A program made the position numbers and the translations under genes. Positions 59,391 through 64,000 of a stretch of 64,000 nt of DNA are shown here, piece after piece; within the stretch, counting starts at the first letter, position 1, and each line of letters starts with the position of its first letter. Source of the DNA: Actinoplanes solisilvae (GTDB taxonomy: Bacteria; Actinomycetota; Actinomycetes; Mycobacteriales; Micromonosporaceae); contig NZ_RJAC01000001.1 in NCBI RefSeq assembly GCF_003999975.1, positions 248,001-312,000 of the forward strand, written 5' to 3'. The notes under the pieces were generated by a model. It made no database searches. It was not told where the DNA came from and saw nothing but the letters and a program-made list of their open reading frames with translations.

Positions 59391-60680
59391 TCAGGCCTTG
59401 GACGCCTTCTCGGCTTCCTTGATCGCTTCGGCCCAGGCCGCTTCGGGCTTGAGGCTGCCCTCCTGCACGCGGCGGATCACGTTCTCGACCGCGACCCGGG
59501 TCGGACCGTTCTTCTTGCCCAGGTACTGCGGCTTCAGGTTCTCGGCGGTGGCCGCGAAGATCTGCCCGGTGGGCGCGTTGCTCATGAACTCCTTCTTGTA
59601 GTCGAGCACCGCGGGGTCCTTGTAGAGCGCGGGCTGCGACGGCAGGTTGCCGACGGTCTTGAAGACCTCGATCTGCTGCGCGGGCTGGACCATCCACTTC
59701 ACGAATTCGACGGCCGCGTCGGTGTTCTTGCCCTGCGCCGGCACGGTCCACCAGGAGCCGCCCCAGTTACCGCCGCCGCCGGGGATCGCGGCGATGTCCC
59801 ACTTGCCCTTCTGGTCGGGCGCGGTGTCCTGGATGTGGCCGAGCATCCACGCCGGGCAGGCGAGCACGGCGAACTGGTCCTTCTTGAAGCCCTGGTCCCA
59901 GTTGGGCTGGAAGCTGGCCAGGTCGGCGGAGATGTCGGCGTTGATGGCCTTCATCGCGGCGTCGAAGGCGACCTTGGGGCCGCCCTCCATCTGCAGCTGG
60001 TCCTGCTCGTTGTAGAAGCCGACCGGCTGCTGGGCGAGCACCGGGTTGAACATGTTGGTGCCGGAGTCGACGAACTTCTTGCCGGTCTTGGCCGTGTACG
60101 TCTTGCCGACCTCGATGAACTCGTCCCAGCTCGACCACAGCTTGGAGACGGCGTCGCGTTCGGTGGGCAGGCCGGCCTTCTTGAACAGGTCGGAGCGGTA
60201 ACACATGGCCAGGCCGCCGACGTCGGTGCCGAGGCCGATCTGCTTGCCGTCCGGCGACAGCGACTGGGCCCACTTCCAGGGCAGGTACTTCGGCTCGAAC
60301 TCGGCCCCGCCCTTGTCCAGGTAGTTGACGAACTTGTCGGCCTGGCTGCGGAACTGGACGATGAAGCCCTCGTCGACGGCGGAGATGTCGGCCGCGCCGT
60401 TGCCGGCCACGAGCTTCTTCTGCAGGTCTTCGTGCTGGGCGTTGTACTCGCCCGAGTTCAGCACGATCTTGACGTTCGGGTGGTCCTTCTCGTACGCGGC
60501 CTTGAGCTTGTCGAGGCCCATGTCGCCCCAGAACGCGACCTTGAGCGTGATCTGCTCGCCGGTCGCGTCGGTCTTGTCGCCACTGCCCTCGAGGCTCTGC
60601 CCGCTGCAGCCCGTGATCGCCAGAGTCGCCGCCGCCGCGACCACGATCGCTCGCACACTCCGTTTGCCCAGCCGTTCCAT
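59391..60680 (-). CDS. Sugar ABC transporter substrate-binding lipoprotein
   Basis: A 429-residue extracellular solute-binding protein (family 1). The lipoprotein signal is RAIVVAAAATLAITGC with lipobox TGC, so it is anchored to the outer face of the membrane. The ATG at 60678-60680 has GGAGG 5 nt upstream and is preferred to two upstream ATGs. Two-lobed SBP features include KVAFWGDMGLDKLKAAYEKD and NGAADISAVDEG. It is the first gene of the operon SBP-permease-permease-beta-mannosidase, so a mannoside ligand such as mannobiose is inferred. Confidence 0.92.
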   Translation of the reverse strand: MERLGKRSVRAIVVAAAATLAITGCSGQSLEGSGDKTDATGEQITLKVAFWGDMGLDKLKAAYEKDHPNVKIVLNSGEYNAQHEDLQKKLVAGNGAADISAVDEGFIVQFRSQADKFVNYLDKGGAEFEPKYLPWKWAQSLSPDGKQIGLGTDVGGLAMCYRSDLFKKAGLPTERDAVSKLWSSWDEFIEVGKTYTAKTGKKFVDSGTNMFNPVLAQQPVGFYNEQDQLQMEGGPKVAFDAAMKAINADISADLASFQPNWDQGFKKDQFAVLACPAWMLGHIQDTAPDQKGKWDIAAIPGGGGNWGGSWWTVPAQGKNTDAAVEFVKWMVQPAQQIEVFKTVGNLPSQPALYKDPAVLDYKKEFMSNAPTGQIFAATAENLKPQYLGKKNGPTRVAVENVIRRVQEGSLKPEAAWAEAIKEAEKASKA

Positions 60681-60800
60681 GTACGCCTCCATGGCGGAGA
60701 GAGAATTCACTGAACCGGATAAGTTGACGAGACGCTATGACGGCATTCGAAGGCTGTCAATACCGTGTTACAGCCGTGATCTGGCATCGTTGTCAGTACT

Positions 60801-60828
60801 CGTTAAGCGGGATGATTCGGGCTTAACG
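60801..60828. promoter_or_regulatory. Perfect inverted repeat CGTTAAGC ... GCTTAACG
   Basis: Eight-base arms CGTTAAGC (60801-60808) and GCTTAACG (60821-60828) are separated by 12 bp, mid-way between the SBP gene and the LacI-type gene. The core differs from the LacI-type palindrome at 60923, so a second regulator or a catabolite-type factor could bind. It could also form a weak RNA hairpin. Confidence 0.5.
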
Positions 60829-60922
60829 GCCGTAGGCTGTTTACAGAATTGGTGTGTCTGCCGACACTTAACCGATCAACTCACGCCGCCGCCGTTCACT
60901 CATCTCGGCACGAGTATCCGTG

Positions 60923-60932
60923 AGAGCGCTCT
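60923..60932. promoter_or_regulatory. LacI-family operator
   Basis: The palindrome AGAGCGCTCT is centred on the CG step, as in actinobacterial LacI/CebR-type operators (TGGGAGCGCTCCCA). It lies 74 bp upstream of the LacI-family gene, suggesting autoregulation and control of the divergent importer operon. Confidence 0.65.
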
Positions 60933-61005
60933 ACCGATCCCCGTCACCGGTAAACTCCGCCGGTAGGCTCGGTGGGAAGCCTCGGCGGGGAACAGAGGAG
61001 ACCGA

Positions 61006-62019
61006 GTGAAGCGGCCCACGATCGCCGACATCGCGCGGCGGGCGGGCGTGTCGAAAGGCGCGGTGTCCTACGCGCTCAACGGCCAGCCCGGCGTCTCCGA
61101 GGCAACCAGGCAGCGCATCGTCGCCATCGCCCAGGAGATCGGTTTCAACCCGAACAGCGCGGCCCGCGCTCTCTCGGGCGCCAGCGCGCGCGCCGTCGGG
61201 CTCACCCTGTGCCGGCCCGCGCGCATCCTCAGCATCGAGCCGTTCTTCATGGGCCTGATCAGCGGCTTCGAGGCCGAGCTGGCCGCCCGCTCCTACGCGC
61301 TGACGCTCCAGGTCGTGAGCACCCCCGAGCAGGAGGTGGAGGTCTATCGCCGCTGGTGGGGCGAGCGTCGCATCGACGGCGTGATCGTCACCGACCTGCG
61401 CGAGAATGACGTCCGCATCCCCGTGCTGCAACAGCTTCAGTTGCCCGCGGTGGTGATCGGCGGCCCCGGCGACACCGGCAAGATCGCCCAGGTGTGGTCC
61501 GACGACGCCGGCGCGATCACCGAGACGGTGCGTTACCTGGTGGCGCTCGGCCACCGCCGCATCGCCCGGGTCGGCGGCCTGCCCGACCTGCTGCACACAC
61601 GCACGCGCACCCGGGCTTTCGAAGACGTCTGCACCTCGCTGGGGCTCAACGAGGCCGTGACGATGCCGTCGGACTACACCGGCGAAGAGGGCGGCCGGGC
61701 GACGCGCCGGCTCCTGATCGGCGCCGACCGCCCCACCGCAATCATCTACGACAACGACGTGATGGCCATAGCCGGGCTGGCCGTCGCACAGGAGATGGGC
61801 CTCGCCGTGCCCGGTGACCTGTCCATTGTGGCGTGGGACGACTCTCCACTGTGCAGCCTGGTGCATCCGCCGCTGACAGCACTGTCACGCGACATCGCGG
61901 AATACGGCGCCCACGCCGCCCGCGAACTGCTGGCCGCGATCGACGGCAAGCAGGTCGGCAACGTCGAGGCCGGCACGGCCCACCTGACCCCCCGCGGAAG
62001 CACGGCCCCGCCCCGCTAG
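61006..62019 (+). CDS. LacI-family transcriptional regulator
   Basis: A 337-residue repressor. The N-terminal HTH and hinge read TIADIARRAGVSKGAVSYAL (recognition helix) and FNPNSAARALS. The periplasmic-binding-like effector domain follows, with AIIYDNDVMAIAGLAVAQE and DLSIVAWDDSPLCSLVHPPL. It starts at a GTG after GGAGACC. It is divergent from the mannoside importer/beta-mannosidase operon, which it should repress until a sugar ligand binds. Confidence 0.95.
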   Translation: MKRPTIADIARRAGVSKGAVSYALNGQPGVSEATRQRIVAIAQEIGFNPNSAARALSGASARAVGLTLCRPARILSIEPFFMGLISGFEAELAARSYALTLQVVSTPEQEVEVYRRWWGERRIDGVIVTDLRENDVRIPVLQQLQLPAVVIGGPGDTGKIAQVWSDDAGAITETVRYLVALGHRRIARVGGLPDLLHTRTRTRAFEDVCTSLGLNEAVTMPSDYTGEEGGRATRRLLIGADRPTAIIYDNDVMAIAGLAVAQEMGLAVPGDLSIVAWDDSPLCSLVHPPLTALSRDIAEYGAHAARELLAAIDGKQVGNVEAGTAHLTPRGSTAPPR

Positions 62020-62021
62020 TC

Positions 62022-64000
62022 CTACGCGCGGTGGCTCTCCAAATAGGCCTCGATGCGCTCGGCCGGCGCCGGGCGGCCCAGCGAGAAACCCTGCCCGTAG
62101 AGACAGCCGGCCTTGGCGGCCCGATCGCGCTGCTCCTGCGTCTCGAGGCCCTTGGCGACGATCTCGAGGCCGAGCCGGCGGCCCAGGCTGACGACGACGT
62201 CGATGACCGCCGGGCCGTGGCCCGTGGCCGCCTCGGACGACGTGTTGACCAGGGAGGCGTCCAGCTTGAGCATGTCGACGGGGAGCCGGCGCAGGTGCGA
62301 CAGCGAGGCCTGACCGGCGCCGAAGTCGTCGAGGGCGGCGCGCACGCCGAGCTTGCGCAGGGCGGCCAGCGACGCCACGATGGCCGGCACGTCCTCGGCG
62401 ATCCACGTCTCGGCGATCTCGACGACCAGGCGCTCGGGGGCCAGCCCGTAACGCTTCAGGGTCGACGCGACGCGGTCGGGGAAGCGGGCGGTGAGCAGCT
62501 CACGCGGTGACACGTTGACCGACAGCCAGAAGCCGTCGTCACGCCACGCGGCCAGGTGTTTGCAGGCGGCGCCGAGGACCCACTCGTCGAGCTCGGCCGA
62601 GATGCCGACGGCGCGGGCGATCGGCAGCAGCTCGTTCGGCAGGATCGTGCCGAGCTGCGGGTGCCGCCAGCGCAGCAGCGCCTCGACGCCGACCGGCTGC
62701 TCGTCGCGCAGGCCGACCACCGGCTGGAAGACCAGGTCGAGCTCGCCCCGGTCGGCCGCGCCGAGCAGTTCACGCTCGAGGTCCATGCGGCGGTTGAGCT
62801 TCATCTCGACGTCGGGGTCGTACCACTCGACGCGGTCGAGGCCGAGCTGGCGGGCGCGGCGACGGGCCAGGTCGGCGTGGCGCAGCACCTCGTCGGAGTC
62901 GACCCCACCGGCCAGCTCGGCCAGGCCGATGCTGGTGTGCACCTCGACGATCGCGCCGGGCATTTGGTGGGGCTCGGCGAGCACGGTGGCGATGCGGGCG
63001 GCCAGCGCATAGGCCAGCACGGCGCCGTCGGTGGTGAGCACCGCGAACTCGTCGCCGCCGAGACGGGCCGGCATGTCCTCGTCGCCGAGCAGGCCGCGGA
63101 TGCGGCGGCCCACCTCGATCAGCACCGCGTCGCCGGTCTCGCGGCCACGGCTGTCGTTGATCTCGGCCAGGCCGTGCAGGTCGATCACGAGCAGCGTGCC
63201 CTGCTGACCGGCGCGGCGACGGTGGGCCAGCAGCTCGCGCATCAGCGCCCGCCGGTTGGCCAGTCCGGTGAGCTGGTCGGTGTAGGACAGTTTCTTGAGC
63301 GTCTTCTCGAGGTGGCGGCGCTCGCCGATGTCGCGCACGTGCACCACCAGCGCGGCCACCTCGGGCACCGAGCGCTGGTCGGTGATCGTCGACTCGGTGT
63401 CGCGCCACAGGTCGGCGCCGTCGCGCAGCCGGGCGGTGACCAGCTCGGGCGGGCCGTCGGTCTGCTCGCCGTCGAGGACCGCGTCGATCACCTCGCGGGC
63501 CCCCTCGACGTCGTCGGGGTGGATCAGCTCGGTGAACGCGCGGCCGACCACCTCGTCGTCGTTGAGCCCGAACAGCCGGGACGCGGCCGGCGACTGCCAC
63601 CGGATGTGCAGCCGCTCGTCGAGCACCAGGGTGAGGTCGGTGGCCCCGGCGACCAGCGAGCGGAAGTGGGCCTCGGCGGTCTGCAACTGGCTCGCGTAAC
63701 GCCGGATGTCACGCACGACGAGCAGCTCGCGCATGGCCAGCACGGCGACCATCGCGATGCCGAGGATGATGCTGGTGGTGTCGAACGTGCGCTGCACGAT
63801 CAGGTGCCAGACGGCGGCCACGACACCCACGGCGGCCGGAACGGCCAGCAGCGGGTAGCTCGCCAGGTATTGATCGGGGCTGCGCGGCTCGAGCGGGACG
63901 GCGGGCAGGTCGCGGCGGGAGCCGCCCTCGGCGGTCAGCCCGAGACCGGCCACGATCGGCAGGCCGGCCAGCGCCGGCACCTGGCCGCCGCCGTCGATCG
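62022..64000 (-). CDS. PAS-GGDEF-EAL cyclic-di-GMP protein (5' end outside window)
   Basis: At least 652 residues are visible, and the frame stays open to the window edge, so the N-terminus is missing. The visible order is membrane helices (LLAVPAAVGVVAAVWHLIV, SIILGIAMVAVLAM), a PAS domain (FRSLVAGATDLTLVLDERL, GRAFTELIHPDDVEGA), GGDEF with intact RLGGDEFAVL, and EAL with VGVEALLRWRHP, ALDDFGAGQASL and LKLDASL. The usual AEGVE motif reads AKGLE: the first Glu, a metal or catalytic residue in EAL phosphodiesterases, is Lys, so hydrolysis may be lost. The stop lies 2 bp past the convergent LacI-type gene. Confidence 0.9.
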   Translation of the reverse strand, partial: IDGGGQVPALAGLPIVAGLGLTAEGGSRRDLPAVPLEPRSPDQYLASYPLLAVPAAVGVVAAVWHLIVQRTFDTTSIILGIAMVAVLAMRELLVVRDIRRYASQLQTAEAHFRSLVAGATDLTLVLDERLHIRWQSPAASRLFGLNDDEVVGRAFTELIHPDDVEGAREVIDAVLDGEQTDGPPELVTARLRDGADLWRDTESTITDQRSVPEVAALVVHVRDIGERRHLEKTLKKLSYTDQLTGLANRRALMRELLAHRRRAGQQGTLLVIDLHGLAEINDSRGRETGDAVLIEVGRRIRGLLGDEDMPARLGGDEFAVLTTDGAVLAYALAARIATVLAEPHQMPGAIVEVHTSIGLAELAGGVDSDEVLRHADLARRRARQLGLDRVEWYDPDVEMKLNRRMDLERELLGAADRGELDLVFQPVVGLRDEQPVGVEALLRWRHPQLGTILPNELLPIARAVGISAELDEWVLGAACKHLAAWRDDGFWLSVNVSPRELLTARFPDRVASTLKRYGLAPERLVVEIAETWIAEDVPAIVASLAALRKLGVRAALDDFGAGQASLSHLRRLPVDMLKLDASLVNTSSEAATGHGPAVIDVVVSLGRRLGLEIVAKGLETQEQRDRAAKAGCLYGQGFSLGRPAPAERIEAYLESHRA

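Larger units (their letters stand above)
60681..61005. promoter_or_regulatory. Divergent control region of the mannoside operon and lacI-type gene
   Basis: A 325-bp region holding two clear operator-like elements (60801-60828 and 60923-60932), with no ORF. Expected contents are the SBP promoter (minus) and the regulator promoter (plus). Specific -35/-10 elements are not convincing enough to call. Confidence 0.6.

Overview
The window is high-GC DNA (G or C at most third codon positions) with the gene content of a filamentous actinomycete. Micromonosporaceae, Actinoplanes-like, is my best guess from the SARP and LAL regulators, the leuC/ndgR pair and the ilvBNC-serA-leuB cluster. This assignment is inference: there is no rRNA or species marker here.

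Layout. 1-6.3 kb: leuC (cut by the window edge) divergent from an NdgR-type IclR regulator, then a LAL regulator followed by an alpha/beta hydrolase and an MBL-fold hydrolase. 6.3-7.1 kb: a non-coding stretch with a short tandem repeat, then tRNA-Glu(CTC) and tRNA-Gln(CTG) with a strong hairpin terminator. 7.2-14 kb: housekeeping and accessory enzymes, including a TetR-controlled NmrA-like reductase, an FAH-family hydrolase, and an ABC-2 transporter with its own XRE regulator. 14-17.2 kb is a decayed accessory patch: a frameshifted NUDIX copy, a HEAT-like small gene, a C45-type Ntn-hydrolase interrupted by an in-frame amber codon, an intact NUDIX paralogue and a tyrosine-integrase remnant. 17.2-24.9 kb: arfB, a two-subunit M16 peptidase, and two paralogous membrane-anchored EEP phosphatases flanking a relatively AT-rich island of broken genes (IS630 transposase tail, small ORFs).

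25-42 kb is the amino-acid core. It begins with a short ThrRS lacking TGS and editing domains, preceded by a 17-residue leader peptide with three consecutive Thr codons and a strong terminator hairpin, then ridA, cimA, a tyrosine phosphatase, ilvE, leuB, serA, ilvC, ilvN, ilvB, a GGDEF-EAL protein and ilvD. cimA and ilvB also carry short leader peptides rich in Val/Leu/Ile codons followed by tandem hairpins. At least three genes in 13 kb therefore look controlled by ribosome-mediated attenuation.

42-52.3 kb holds the most unusual system: a 1934-residue secreted protein (animal-type haem peroxidase, RTX Ca-binding repeats, four Fn3-like domains, Thr/Gly/Pro linkers), a TAT-exported multicopper oxidase with a small partner protein, and a divergent SARP regulator. 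CTGARG repeats at exact 11-bp phasing sit in both promoter regions, suggesting one SARP regulon. The architecture resembles bacterial Mn(II)-oxidising peroxidases (MopA type) combined with a multicopper oxidase. 52.3-54.1 kb: an IS607-type remnant with intact TnpB and RNA-like hairpins at its 3' end, next to a free-standing carboxypeptidase-regulatory-like protein. 54.9-62 kb: a LacI-controlled sugar ABC importer (no ATPase gene) with a GH2 beta-mannosidase. The window ends in a second PAS-GGDEF-EAL protein whose 5' end lies outside.
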